Source: Lentimicrobiaceae bacterium
GTDB lineage: Bacteria > Bacteroidota > Bacteroidia > Bacteroidales > JAGNHN01
Assembly: GCA_018001695.1 (NCBI GenBank)
Contig: JAGNHN010000022.1
Location: 3,790-52,163, forward strand
Direction of reading: 5' to 3'
Length of the DNA: 48,374 nt
Of this stretch, positions 20,834-30,891 are shown piece by piece. The position numbers were made by a program, and so were the translations under genes. The notes below the pieces were generated by a model, which saw only the letters and a program-made list of their open reading frames with translations, was not told where the DNA came from and made no database searches. How positions within the stretch are numbered: the first letter of the stretch is position 1; every line of letters starts with the position of its first letter.

Positions 20834-23800
20834 ATGAAAAACGCGATAAACTGGAAGCCAGCTATGAAAAACCTCAGTAAGATACTGTTCGTTGTAGCCT
20901 TGTTTTCTGCCAACTACAGCCTGCTGAAGGGCCAGAACATCGTATTCCGGATGGATACCGTTGTCTCGGAGCCAAACCAGGAAGTGACCATCGGTGTCTA
21001 TGCATCTGCCTTGCAAAACGTGGGGGCCATGACACTGTATATCAACTATGATAACACCAACCTGACTTGGGTTGGGCCACAAAATTGGCACCCTCAACTC
21101 GACAATGGTTATAATCTGGTTAACAGCACCGGAAGTGTCATCGCCATTGCCTGGTTTGATTCCAATCCAGTGACCACTGGCCCGGTCAAGATTGTGGACC
21201 TGAGATTCGCCTTTGGGGCTAATAACGCAACCCTCACGTTTGCAAATGGTTCAGAAATAGCGAATGGCAGCGGCGTCCCCATTACGGGGATACAATTCAA
21301 GCCTGGATTTGTGGTGAGAAAGCTTGCAGTAAATGCGACAGCCAACAAAACGATCAGTTGCGCAGGCTCAAATGTTCAACTTAATGCAGTTCTCACCGGT
21401 GGTTACGGTGCAACCGCGTTTCAGTGGGCTAGTGAACCGGCCGGATTCTCAAGTACCCTGCAAAATCCTACAGCAACTCCTTCCGTCAATACGCGCTATT
21501 TTGTCACGGTGACTCAAGGTGCATACTGGGATACATCTTCCGTCCTTGTGACCATGTCGCAGGCTTTGCAGATCGGAAACATCACAGGAATGATTCCTGT
21601 TGATAGTGCCACCGGCCTGAATGAAACCGTATTATTCAGCTGGATTCCTGTGGCAAACGCCACACACTATGACTTATGGTTTTGGAAAGAAGGCTGGGCT
21701 GTACCCGCCAATCCACAAATAACCGACATAACTAGTATTTCTCAATCTGTCGGTCAACAATTCAGCTTTGATTCGCGCTTTTACTGGAAACTTACAGCAA
21801 AGAATGAATGCTTCAGCCAGACAAGTGCCGTTCAAACCTTCAGAACCCTGGCCCTACCGGAGCTTCACGTCACGAACGTATCCCATTCCTATTCAAAGGC
21901 AAACCAAACCATACAGGTAAGCTGGACTGTTCGGAATGACGGTAATGGTCCGACAACCACCCCCTTATGGTATGACAGGGTGTGGATCGCACCCGACATT
22001 GAAGTAAGGGTTGGAGAGCCTGAAGACAAGCTGATTGGAACTTACCCGAATCTGACAGCACTGGCGCCTGGACAGAGCTATACGCAGACCCGGACCATAC
22101 CGCTGCCGCCCAATATGATCGGGACCTATTTCATTTTTGTTGTGACGGATGCCCTGGATGCCCTATTTATCAATCCAGGTCCCGGTGGCTTCCAGATTCC
22201 CTACAGTCCCCCACCCTACCTTGCCGCCTACTCGCATGGCGGATCAGGTGTAAACCTGGTGAGGGAGGTATCGGACAGCGGCCCATACCATGACAATTTC
22301 TTTTATATACCTGTCACTTTCCCTATCCCACCTTTACCTGAGCTCCAGGTTACGGCAGTAGCAGCTCCTATCTCTTCATTCTCAGGACAATCTATCACAG
22401 TGAATTGGAGGGTGGAGAATTTTGGATCCGCTTCTACGCAGGAAATAGTATGGCATGATAAAATCTATCTTTCGGCAGACCAGAGTCTGGACGCTGCAGA
22501 TCCCTTGCTCAAGACGGTTCAGCATGTTGGCCGTCTTGACCCGGATAGCAGTTATCAGACCAATACAACAGTCACACTGCCTAATTTTATCAGTGGGCCG
22601 CATTACATTCTCGTTCATACGGATGCCATGAACGTGAATTATGAGCACGCCTTCGATGAAAACAACATCACCAGCAGCGATACGCTGAACATCATTTTAA
22701 CGCCCCCGCCTGACCTGGTTGTTACGAATATCATTGTCACGGATACTGCCAGCAACGCACAGGACATCATGGTTCGCTGGACCGTCCAGAACCAGGGCGC
22801 CACTCCGCCACTTGCAACATCATGGAGCGACCGGATCTATCTGAGTGAGCATGCGACGTTGAATACGAGTAATGCGCATATGGTTGGGGTAGAAAGCACT
22901 TCACCGACAAGCTTCCAGCCTGGGCAGACATACACGCTGCAACGTAATATCAGAATCCCTGCTCATATAAATGGTCCGTATTACCTTTTCATTCATACAG
23001 ACCAGCAAAATCAGGTATTCGAAAGCTTAGGTGATACCAATAACATAACACGGAGGAGTACCCCTATCACCATTATCTCGCCGGATCTGTCGCCTGGAAA
23101 CCTTACTGTGCCTCCTGTTGATTCCACCGGAGACGAATTATCATATACCTGGATTACAAGGAATCTAGGGCCAGGAAGCCTACAGAACCAAAGTTGGGCA
23201 GACAGGCTTTTTATCTCCTTCACGCCAGTATATCAGCCAAGTGTATCACAGCAACTTCAGAGTGTAAGGAGGTCATCCGCCATACCGGCAGGGGGCACTA
23301 TAAGTTCTTCTAATGTCTTCAGGATACCAGCAAATTATGGAGAGGGTACTTACTATCTGCATAGTTTCAATGATGCCCTCGCTGAAGTGTTTGAAAACGG
23401 GATGGATAACAACAATGTCAGCAGCGTTGCCGCTGTCATTCAGGTTATCCGGCCTGACCTGACTGTCAGAAACATCCAGTTCCCGGTATCTGTCGGATCA
23501 GGAAAACCTCTTACACTGTCCTATACCGTTAAGAACATCGGTAATGGAGCTATCAATTTAAAGTCTCGGCGAGATCAGATTTGGCTATCCAGGTCACCCA
23601 TTTACCACCCCGACTCGATAATAAGCCTGGGTACCTTGGAAATGATGACTACGCTTGCGGCGGGTGATTCCGTCAATGCATCCCATACAGCGACACTACC
23701 TAACGGAATATCAGGATATTACTATATCATGATTTATACCGACATTATGGATGCCATCCCCGAAGGCAACCGTCACGATAACAACCGGGTGATCAGTGAT

Positions 23801-26302
23801 CACCGCTTGCTGGTTGACTTGAGTCCATGGCCGGACCTCGTGATCGATACCATCATGATCCCGGATACTGTAACGGCTGGTCTGCTGCAGCAGATTCAGT
23901 TCATTGTCCGAAACCAGGGCTATGACGTGGCACAGGGAGCCGCATGGTCTGACCGGCTATACTTATCTCCAAGCAGTTTTTGGAATCCTGCTACCATAAC
24001 ACCCCTGGGATCACAGCTCCGATCCCTGCAGGTCGATCCTGACTCCAGTTATACTGTCAGCTTTAATATCACCCTTCCTGCTAACCTTAATGCTGGCCAA
24101 TACTATCTATATGCAGTTACTGATGAAACCAATGTTCTCTTCGAGCACATTGATGAGGACAACAACCGCCTTCGCAGTAAAGCGATTTACTTTAAGTCAT
24201 ATCCGGTAAATCTGGCCGTTTCTCAAGCCATCCGGACCGGCGACACAGCCAATTCCGGGCAAAATATGAGCCTTAGCTGGACGGTAACCAATGTCGGGCA
24301 GGTACCCACCCTGGGCAACCAATGGATTGATGCATTATATCTGTCCCCGGACGACAAATTCAGCCCCGCAACGGATCTTTTATTGAGGAGCTGGGATGTC
24401 AACGGACCCCTGGCGATCGGTTCTAATTACCACCGGACACGCCAGTTCAGTGCACCTTATGGTATCTCCGGAGATTATTACCTATTCATGCGGAATGACC
24501 GTAATGGTAGTCTCAAAGATCTGGACTACAGCGACAATCATCTCCTTGTAACCGATGCGTCGGGGAATCCAACTTCTATTCACATCAATGAGGTACCGAC
24601 ACCCGATCTGGTAGTCAGAAATTTCAGTGCACCTGTTACTGTTCTGGCCGGTCAGTCGTTCCGGGTTTACTGGACAGTTGTCAATCAGGGACAGGGTACG
24701 CTTGACAATGTTAATGTAACTGATGGCATATACCGCTCGAATGACCTGGTGATCAACAGTGGAGACATTCTGACGGGAACACGTTCCAGGCTGCTCTTCC
24801 TTGCACCCGGGGATAGTCTGGTTGATAGCCTGGATATCACCATCACAGCCCAGACAACCGCCAATTATGTTCTTATTCTACGCACAGATAATGCGGATAA
24901 AGTATATGAGCACAATGCGGAAGAAAACAACACCGCTGCTGTCTACCTCGCAGTGGCCGTAGCTCCTCCATCGGACCTCATTGTGACTGCGATTCAATGT
25001 CCTGACACCTTGATTGTTGGAAGGAAATACAGCCTGCAATGGACGGTAGGAAACCAGGGTACTAACCCTGCCAATGGGCCGATGACTGATGGTTTGTATA
25101 TTTCACAGGATCCTGTACTTGATAATGCGGATCTCCTCATTGGTCAATTCATGGGCAATGTCAATATCATTCCCGGAACCAGTGTAAACAGGCAACTCAA
25201 TGTTGAGATTCCTGGCGTTGCCGATGGACAGTATTACCTGATAGCAGTGGCTGATGTAAAAAACAACATCAACGAAACGAACGACACCAACAACAGCCTG
25301 GCTACCCCACAGCTCATTCAGATTCAAATGCAGCCCCTTTATGTGGATTATTTGCAACTGGATACGCTATCCAATGGTGAGTTTATTTACTACAAACTTG
25401 AGCTGGATGATACTTTACTGGGTGAAACGGTGCTTATTACCCTTTTGGGCGATTCACTAAATGGCAACAATGAAATGTTTGTCGGATTTAACCGGGCTCC
25501 ATCCAGAATCGTTTACGACCGCCGAAGTCCCTACAATTTTGAAGGGAACCAGGAAGTAGTCATTCCTCAAGTAATGCCGGGTAATTACTACCTCATGGTA
25601 ACAGGAAACACCACATCTTCGACCTGGCAACCTATCTCCCTCTATGCCAGAAAGGTCAATTTTGAAGTGCGTAGCTGGGATCCCAAACGGGGTGGCAACA
25701 GCGGGAAGGTTACGGTTCGTATTGACGGATCCAAATTTGAGCCGGACATGGATGTATTCCTCGAGTTGGTGAATCCAGGGCCTAATGACCTGGTCTATAG
25801 TTATGCTGAAGAGTTGTTTTTCGTAGATCCTTCCCTGGTTTTCGCCTCATTCAAGCTTGAAGCAGGACAATACGTTGGCGATGACCAGATGGAAGGCATG
25901 AAACCCGGAATTTACAACATGCACCTCGTTAAACCGCATCGCGACAGCCTGGTAGTGGATAGTGCTTTTGAAGTTTATGCGGGAGGGATGTCGCGCTTGC
26001 TTGTCAACATTATCCATCCCCCAAATGTGCGGTCAGGGCGTTACTTCCCTATGTCTCTCCAATATGCTAATGGAGGAGATTTTGACATACCCACACCCAG
26101 GTATGCCGTCATGAGTATGTTTGGTGCGCCTCTGGGATTCACTGTTGAAGAATTACAATTCGGACTCACAGACCTTTACGTTGAATTTACAGATCCCTTT
26201 GGGCCTCCCGGTTTCCTGAGACCTGGGGCGGCCTGGACGATAACCCTGTTTTCCTATTCATCAACACGTCTGGTTTTCAGATTGGTTCCTTATAATCAAT
26301 AA
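20834..26302 (+). CDS. Giant CARDB-repeat protein with N-terminal cohesin-like domain, no T9SS sorting domain
   Basis: About 1822 residues. A hydrophobic signal (KILFVVALFSANYSLL) leads into a cohesin-like beta-sandwich (about the first 130 mature residues, with VGAMTLYINYDNTNLTWVG). An Ig/PKD-like domain and an FN3-like domain follow, then nine CARDB repeats of about 122 residues and a pre-peptidase-C-like beta domain (VMPGNYYLMVTGNTTS). A further beta domain ends abruptly at FRLVPYNQ. No enzyme motif and no T9SS C-terminal domain is visible. Three starts are possible: 20813 (overlapping the upstream stop as TAATG), 20834 and 20864. I chose 20834 because AGGAAAGGG lies at a good distance before it. 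Likely an extracellular or periplasmic structural protein. How it would cross the outer membrane is unclear; cohesin-dockerin tethering to its neighbours is an inference. Confidence 0.88.
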   Translation: MKNAINWKPAMKNLSKILFVVALFSANYSLLKGQNIVFRMDTVVSEPNQEVTIGVYASALQNVGAMTLYINYDNTNLTWVGPQNWHPQLDNGYNLVNSTGSVIAIAWFDSNPVTTGPVKIVDLRFAFGANNATLTFANGSEIANGSGVPITGIQFKPGFVVRKLAVNATANKTISCAGSNVQLNAVLTGGYGATAFQWASEPAGFSSTLQNPTATPSVNTRYFVTVTQGAYWDTSSVLVTMSQALQIGNITGMIPVDSATGLNETVLFSWIPVANATHYDLWFWKEGWAVPANPQITDITSISQSVGQQFSFDSRFYWKLTAKNECFSQTSAVQTFRTLALPELHVTNVSHSYSKANQTIQVSWTVRNDGNGPTTTPLWYDRVWIAPDIEVRVGEPEDKLIGTYPNLTALAPGQSYTQTRTIPLPPNMIGTYFIFVVTDALDALFINPGPGGFQIPYSPPPYLAAYSHGGSGVNLVREVSDSGPYHDNFFYIPVTFPIPPLPELQVTAVAAPISSFSGQSITVNWRVENFGSASTQEIVWHDKIYLSADQSLDAADPLLKTVQHVGRLDPDSSYQTNTTVTLPNFISGPHYILVHTDAMNVNYEHAFDENNITSSDTLNIILTPPPDLVVTNIIVTDTASNAQDIMVRWTVQNQGATPPLATSWSDRIYLSEHATLNTSNAHMVGVESTSPTSFQPGQTYTLQRNIRIPAHINGPYYLFIHTDQQNQVFESLGDTNNITRRSTPITIISPDLSPGNLTVPPVDSTGDELSYTWITRNLGPGSLQNQSWADRLFISFTPVYQPSVSQQLQSVRRSSAIPAGGTISSSNVFRIPANYGEGTYYLHSFNDALAEVFENGMDNNNVSSVAAVIQVIRPDLTVRNIQFPVSVGSGKPLTLSYTVKNIGNGAINLKSRRDQIWLSRSPIYHPDSIISLGTLEMMTTLAAGDSVNASHTATLPNGISGYYYIMIYTDIMDAIPEGNRHDNNRVISDHRLLVDLSPWPDLVIDTIMIPDTVTAGLLQQIQFIVRNQGYDVAQGAAWSDRLYLSPSSFWNPATITPLGSQLRSLQVDPDSSYTVSFNITLPANLNAGQYYLYAVTDETNVLFEHIDEDNNRLRSKAIYFKSYPVNLAVSQAIRTGDTANSGQNMSLSWTVTNVGQVPTLGNQWIDALYLSPDDKFSPATDLLLRSWDVNGPLAIGSNYHRTRQFSAPYGISGDYYLFMRNDRNGSLKDLDYSDNHLLVTDASGNPTSIHINEVPTPDLVVRNFSAPVTVLAGQSFRVYWTVVNQGQGTLDNVNVTDGIYRSNDLVINSGDILTGTRSRLLFLAPGDSLVDSLDITITAQTTANYVLILRTDNADKVYEHNAEENNTAAVYLAVAVAPPSDLIVTAIQCPDTLIVGRKYSLQWTVGNQGTNPANGPMTDGLYISQDPVLDNADLLIGQFMGNVNIIPGTSVNRQLNVEIPGVADGQYYLIAVADVKNNINETNDTNNSLATPQLIQIQMQPLYVDYLQLDTLSNGEFIYYKLELDDTLLGETVLITLLGDSLNGNNEMFVGFNRAPSRIVYDRRSPYNFEGNQEVVIPQVMPGNYYLMVTGNTTSSTWQPISLYARKVNFEVRSWDPKRGGNSGKVTVRIDGSKFEPDMDVFLELVNPGPNDLVYSYAEELFFVDPSLVFASFKLEAGQYVGDDQMEGMKPGIYNMHLVKPHRDSLVVDSAFEVYAGGMSRLLVNIIHPPNVRSGRYFPMSLQYANGGDFDIPTPRYAVMSMFGAPLGFTVEELQFGLTDLYVEFTDPFGPPGFLRPGAAWTITLFSYSSTRLVFRLVPYNQ
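21860..25330 (+). repeat. Nine CARDB repeats
   Basis: Units begin near 21860, 22339, 22711, 23083, 23456, 23836, 24207, 24604 and 24976. Each opens with D/E/N-L-x-V, has a W-x-V-x-N-x-G core, then usually D-R/K-(I/L)-(Y/W)-(L/I)-(S/A), and ends with E-x-x-E-x-N-N-like acidic turns. CARDB domains are adhesive beta-sandwiches in archaeal and bacterial surface proteins. Confidence 0.85.
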
Positions 26303-26306
26303 GGTT

Positions 26307-29300
26307 ATGCATGTAAATGTTAACGTACCAGAAAAGCACACGAACATGAAAGCAATGACTCCAAATCATATAAACACGGAACGGAAGCCAAGCCTCACCA
26401 AACTGACGATGCTTCTGCTTGCCGCATTCTCTTGTTACTTTCTTCCAGACAGGGTTTATGCACAGCAGGAAGATATCAGTCCGCAACTGAAAACGATCAC
26501 AACCAAAGAAAGCAGTGCGAGGTTGGTGTTCTTCAAGCCTGAACTCAACCTGAACGCAAAAAACATCTTTGCCACGCAGAAGCAGGCGTTTGGGTTGAGT
26601 ACCATGGATCAGATGCTACTGGCAGAAATCGATACGTGTTCCCTGGGCGATGTTCATTACGATTTCCAGCAATACCATCATGGAATTCCTGTGGTTGGAG
26701 CTGTTTATGTGGTTCATGAACATGCTGGTAAAGCTGAGTCTGGCAACGGTCGCATTATCAGCGGGATCAATGTCAGCACAATCCCGCAGGTCAGTGAGGC
26801 CGCAGCGCTGCAGGCAGCTTTGCAGGCTTTCGGCGCCAGCAAATACCAGTGGGAAGTACCTGGCATGGAGGCATGGCTGAAGTCCATCAAGGAAGATACA
26901 ACGGCCACCTTCTACCCCAAAGGTAAGCTGGTAATATTCAATCCCTTGCTGGATAAAAACCCTGCTAATTTTCGCCTGGCCTGGGAGTTTTTAATCAATT
27001 CCAATACCCCTTTTGATAGCCGGGAATACTATGTTGATGCCATCACCGGCGCAGTGTTGCGACAGTTCCCGAGAATCACCTCGACCAGCGCCGTTGGCAG
27101 CGCAACAACTGTTTACAGTGGTGTAAGGACGATCGTAACAGACTATATTGGTTTCCTGAATAAGACCTACCGGCTGATTGATAATTCCCGGGGTGCAGGT
27201 ATCCAGACATGGAATCTCCGTGATTACAATGAAAACCAGCTGGATAGTGCTGTCAATTTCACAGATGCAGATAATATCTGGAATAATGTCAATGCTGATC
27301 AGGACGAATATGCCACGGACGTTCATTGGGGCATGGCCATGACCTATGACTATTTCAAGAATGTCCACGCACACAGGGGTATGGACGGGGCTGACGCCAA
27401 GAAGATGAATGCCTATGCACATCTTGGCGGCACCTATCGTAATAACGCATTTTATTGGTCAGGTGGAGGTGACATTTACGCCTACGGTGATGGGAATGCT
27501 GTCACCACCAATCCCAAGGTCTCGCTGGATATCGTTGCTCACGAATTCACACATAGTGTCACACAGCACGTTGTTACCGGAGGTCTTGAGTATCAGGACG
27601 AATCAGGTGCACTTAACGAAGCCTATAGCGACATTTTCGGAGTACTCGTAGAATACTGGATTAAAGGGAATAATCCAGGCCTCTGGTTGTTCGGAGAGGA
27701 TATATGGATCGGAGGAGGACATACACGAAATATCCCTGATCCAAAGTCAAAAGGGCAGCCTTCAACATATAAACGCATTCCCTGGTACTTTGGAGCTGAC
27801 GACCATGGCGGAGTGCACCGAAATAACAGTGTTGGTACCCTTTGGTTTTATTACCTTGTAAACGGGGGCTCGGGCAAAAATGACAAGCCTAACAACAACG
27901 AATTCAGTGTTAGAGGAATAGGCCTTGCCAAAGCAGAGAAAATAGCCTTCCGGACCTTATCTCATTACCACACCCGCTTTGATGATTATGATGATGCCAG
28001 GACCATCTCCTATAAAGCTGCCATGGATCTCTTTTGTACCATCAAACCGGTGGATTCATGTTGTGAGGAAGCACGACAGGTATTGAATGCCTGGTATGCC
28101 GTAGGCGTTGGAGATCCCTTGCTGATGTTCGAAAAAATCGAAATCAAGAAACCCGAATGTGACAGTGCCAATGGCGAGGCCACTGCTTTCGTTAAAGGGG
28201 TTAAAGGAACCCCAAAGTATGAATGGAGTAACGGCGATACCACCGCCAAAGCCGACAGCCTTGCGCCAGGCACCTACACACTGACAGTAACGGATACATC
28301 TACAGGATGTTCGATCGATACTACCATTAAGGTTAAGGAAAATGCAAACTTCTATTTTGATGCCATGGCGGCCGGAGTGTATAAATGTGGTGTCGCGGAT
28401 GGCTGGGCCAGTGTGTATTATGTTGTTACGGGCACACCAGAAATTATATGGAGTAATGGAGGTACGACCAAAAAGATAGAGAACCTTGCACCGGGTGATT
28501 ACTTTGTTACCGTAACGGATACCAGTACCGGGTGCGACAGGGACACCATGGTGACAGTCAAGGAATGGGGGCCTAAAGTCCAGGTAGTCGGTGGCGGAAA
28601 TCGAACTATCTGCAAAGGTAGCCCCATGCCTTCGTTTACACTGACAGCTCTGACAGAATTCTGTGTTGATTGCGAGTATACCTGGTCAACGGGTGCCAAG
28701 ACGTCCAGCATCACCGTCAGCAATCCCGGTGGCTATAGCGTTACTGTCAAGAGTGGCAACTGCACCGCTACGGCTGGTACATCAGTCAATGTCTGGATTA
28801 AAGACTGCGATAGCGCGGATGAATGGGAGGTACCTGTAATCGCATCATCTGACCCGAATGATATCACCGGACCGATCGGATATGGCGAGCCACACTTTGT
28901 CAACACCACCGACCCCATGCATTATCTGGTAAGGTTTGAGAACGACCCGATTTTTGCCACAGCAGCGGCAAGAAAAGTAATCGTGACTGTGCCATTGCAT
29001 CCAAGGACCACCCTCTTCACCTTTAAACTTGGCGATTTCGGTTTTGGAGACTTCATCTTCAGTGTACCGGAAAACTCAACCTTCTACACCACACGCCTCG
29101 ACGTCAGCGACTCTCTGGGTGTTGCCGTAGATGTGACGGCAGGTATTAACATAGCCAACCGTGAAGCCTTCTGGATCTTTAATTCCGTGGATCCGGTCAC
29201 CGGACTTGAACCCGCAGATGCCACCCTGGGATTCCTGCCGGTCAATGACAGCATACGCCACCTTGGCGAAGGTTTTGTAAATTTCTCCATACAACCGGCC

Positions 29301-30887
29301 AGTGGACTGCAAACTGGCGACAGCATCAGCAAACAAGCCGTTATTGTCTTTGATATAAACGAAGAAATCCCAACCAATATCTGGACAAACCTGGTGGATG
29401 CCGTCAGCCCAACCAGCCAGGTGGATTCCCTGCCGGCGCATTCAGGATCTACTACGATCCCTATCCGCTTCAGCGGCACTGACGATATGGGCGGATCAGG
29501 CATTGCAACCTATTCCTTGTACTATTCGCGGGATAACGGACCCTTCACTTTCTACAGGGAGTTCTCGACAGATACCAATGCTTATTTTACCGGGGATCCT
29601 AATGTAAGCTATTCCTTCTTCTCGCTCGCCAAGGACAATGTAGGTAATCTTGAAGCCATGAAACAGCTCCCGGAAGCTGTCACAATCCTCCATCCTGAAC
29701 CGGTTTACTACTGGAGAATCAATGGAAATGTCAGGTATGCCAATGCTGTCGGAACCATTCTGAATGGCACTGGCATTCATGTCTATGATACGGCCAGCGA
29801 CCTTGTCGGAACCGATACCGCTGATCAGAACGGCATGTTCAGCTTCCCGGAACTGATACAGGGCGACTACCTCTTTGTCAATTCATATACCGGTCCCTGG
29901 GGAGGTGGCAATGCCACAGATGCGCTGCTGATCATGAAGCATTTTGCACAGCTTGATACCCTTGAAGGGGTACAGGCCGTCGTCGCGGATGTCAATGCCA
30001 GCGGCTTTATCAATGCATCTGATGCTCAAGCAGTGGCCTCCCGCTTTGTGGATGCCATCAACAGCTTCCCGGCAGGCGATTGGGGCTTCTATCCCGGACT
30101 CGTGAACCTCAGAAGCGATACCTTCCTGGCTATTAAAGGGTTATGCTATGGAGACGTCAATGGCACCTTTGTCCCCGGTGCCAAGGCCAGCCCCACACTC
30201 AGCCTTAAGACTGGCGAACCATTGTATCTAGCTCAAAATGTGGAATATACTATTCCTGTGAAGATAAACCAGCGGATTAACCTGAATGCAGCTTCGCTTG
30301 TGTTACGCTACCCATCGCAACACCTGGAAATTCTGGGCCTCGACATGCCAGGCATTGACGCCAATCAGGTCTTCTGGAGGAATGATGGCAATAGTATACG
30401 TCTGGCCTGGTTCAGCCTGACATCCAGAGATATCAATGCTGGTGATATTATTTTGAATATCAGGATTAAGCTGAAGTCTGACATCAAAGCTAAAGATCTG
30501 ACATTCAGTCTGGATGCCCTGAGCCAACTCAGCGATCCGGATGCAAAGGTCATTCAGGGTGCCTCTTTACTGATGCCGCTGCTGAAGACGGGAGAAAAAA
30601 TGGAGACTCCCACCCTTGCTTCCTATCCGAATCCTTTTGTAAACCAGACTGAAATGAGGTATCACCTTACCGAACCTGCCTGGGTCGAGATCCAGATCTT
30701 TGATGCCCTGGGCAACCTGGTAAAGACCTATCCTGGCAAGGAAATGCCGGCAGGAGATCATGTGCTTACCTTCGTAGCTGATCAGCTTGCTTCAGGGGTG
30801 TATATCGGTCAGATGGAAGTAAAAACGGCAACAACACGTCAGGTTGTTTCATACCGTATGGTGCTGAACCGACAGGAAGGACAGTAG
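26307..30887 (+). CDS. T9SS-exported M4 (thermolysin-family) metallopeptidase with SprB-like repeats, dockerin-like and cohesin-like domains
   Basis: 1526 residues. After a signal region (LTMLLLAAFSCYFLPDRVYA) come a thermolysin propeptide and an M4 catalytic domain. The zinc motif HEFTH starts at residue 412, with ALNEAYSD (~436) and the histidine region HGGVHRNNS (~500). Next are three SprB-like repeats (EWSNGDTTAKADSLAPGTY and related), a conserved beta domain starting PNDITGPIGYGEP, and an Ig-like domain. A carboxypeptidase-regulatory-like segment precedes a dockerin-like region (WGGGNATDALLIMKH; ADVNASGFINASDA; GDVNGTFVPG), a cohesin-like domain and a T9SS sorting domain (SYPNPFVNQTEMRYHL). 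It starts 4 bp after the preceding stop, so it is co-transcribed. A second ATG at 26346 is equally possible. It is probably a secreted, cell-surface protease; family secure, substrate unknown. Confidence 0.93.
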   Translation: MHVNVNVPEKHTNMKAMTPNHINTERKPSLTKLTMLLLAAFSCYFLPDRVYAQQEDISPQLKTITTKESSARLVFFKPELNLNAKNIFATQKQAFGLSTMDQMLLAEIDTCSLGDVHYDFQQYHHGIPVVGAVYVVHEHAGKAESGNGRIISGINVSTIPQVSEAAALQAALQAFGASKYQWEVPGMEAWLKSIKEDTTATFYPKGKLVIFNPLLDKNPANFRLAWEFLINSNTPFDSREYYVDAITGAVLRQFPRITSTSAVGSATTVYSGVRTIVTDYIGFLNKTYRLIDNSRGAGIQTWNLRDYNENQLDSAVNFTDADNIWNNVNADQDEYATDVHWGMAMTYDYFKNVHAHRGMDGADAKKMNAYAHLGGTYRNNAFYWSGGGDIYAYGDGNAVTTNPKVSLDIVAHEFTHSVTQHVVTGGLEYQDESGALNEAYSDIFGVLVEYWIKGNNPGLWLFGEDIWIGGGHTRNIPDPKSKGQPSTYKRIPWYFGADDHGGVHRNNSVGTLWFYYLVNGGSGKNDKPNNNEFSVRGIGLAKAEKIAFRTLSHYHTRFDDYDDARTISYKAAMDLFCTIKPVDSCCEEARQVLNAWYAVGVGDPLLMFEKIEIKKPECDSANGEATAFVKGVKGTPKYEWSNGDTTAKADSLAPGTYTLTVTDTSTGCSIDTTIKVKENANFYFDAMAAGVYKCGVADGWASVYYVVTGTPEIIWSNGGTTKKIENLAPGDYFVTVTDTSTGCDRDTMVTVKEWGPKVQVVGGGNRTICKGSPMPSFTLTALTEFCVDCEYTWSTGAKTSSITVSNPGGYSVTVKSGNCTATAGTSVNVWIKDCDSADEWEVPVIASSDPNDITGPIGYGEPHFVNTTDPMHYLVRFENDPIFATAAARKVIVTVPLHPRTTLFTFKLGDFGFGDFIFSVPENSTFYTTRLDVSDSLGVAVDVTAGINIANREAFWIFNSVDPVTGLEPADATLGFLPVNDSIRHLGEGFVNFSIQPASGLQTGDSISKQAVIVFDINEEIPTNIWTNLVDAVSPTSQVDSLPAHSGSTTIPIRFSGTDDMGGSGIATYSLYYSRDNGPFTFYREFSTDTNAYFTGDPNVSYSFFSLAKDNVGNLEAMKQLPEAVTILHPEPVYYWRINGNVRYANAVGTILNGTGIHVYDTASDLVGTDTADQNGMFSFPELIQGDYLFVNSYTGPWGGGNATDALLIMKHFAQLDTLEGVQAVVADVNASGFINASDAQAVASRFVDAINSFPAGDWGFYPGLVNLRSDTFLAIKGLCYGDVNGTFVPGAKASPTLSLKTGEPLYLAQNVEYTIPVKINQRINLNAASLVLRYPSQHLEILGLDMPGIDANQVFWRNDGNSIRLAWFSLTSRDINAGDIILNIRIKLKSDIKAKDLTFSLDALSQLSDPDAKVIQGASLLMPLLKTGEKMETPTLASYPNPFVNQTEMRYHLTEPAWVEIQIFDALGNLVKTYPGKEMPAGDHVLTFVADQLASGVYIGQMEVKTATTRQVVSYRMVLNRQEGQ

Positions 30888-30891
30888 ATTT

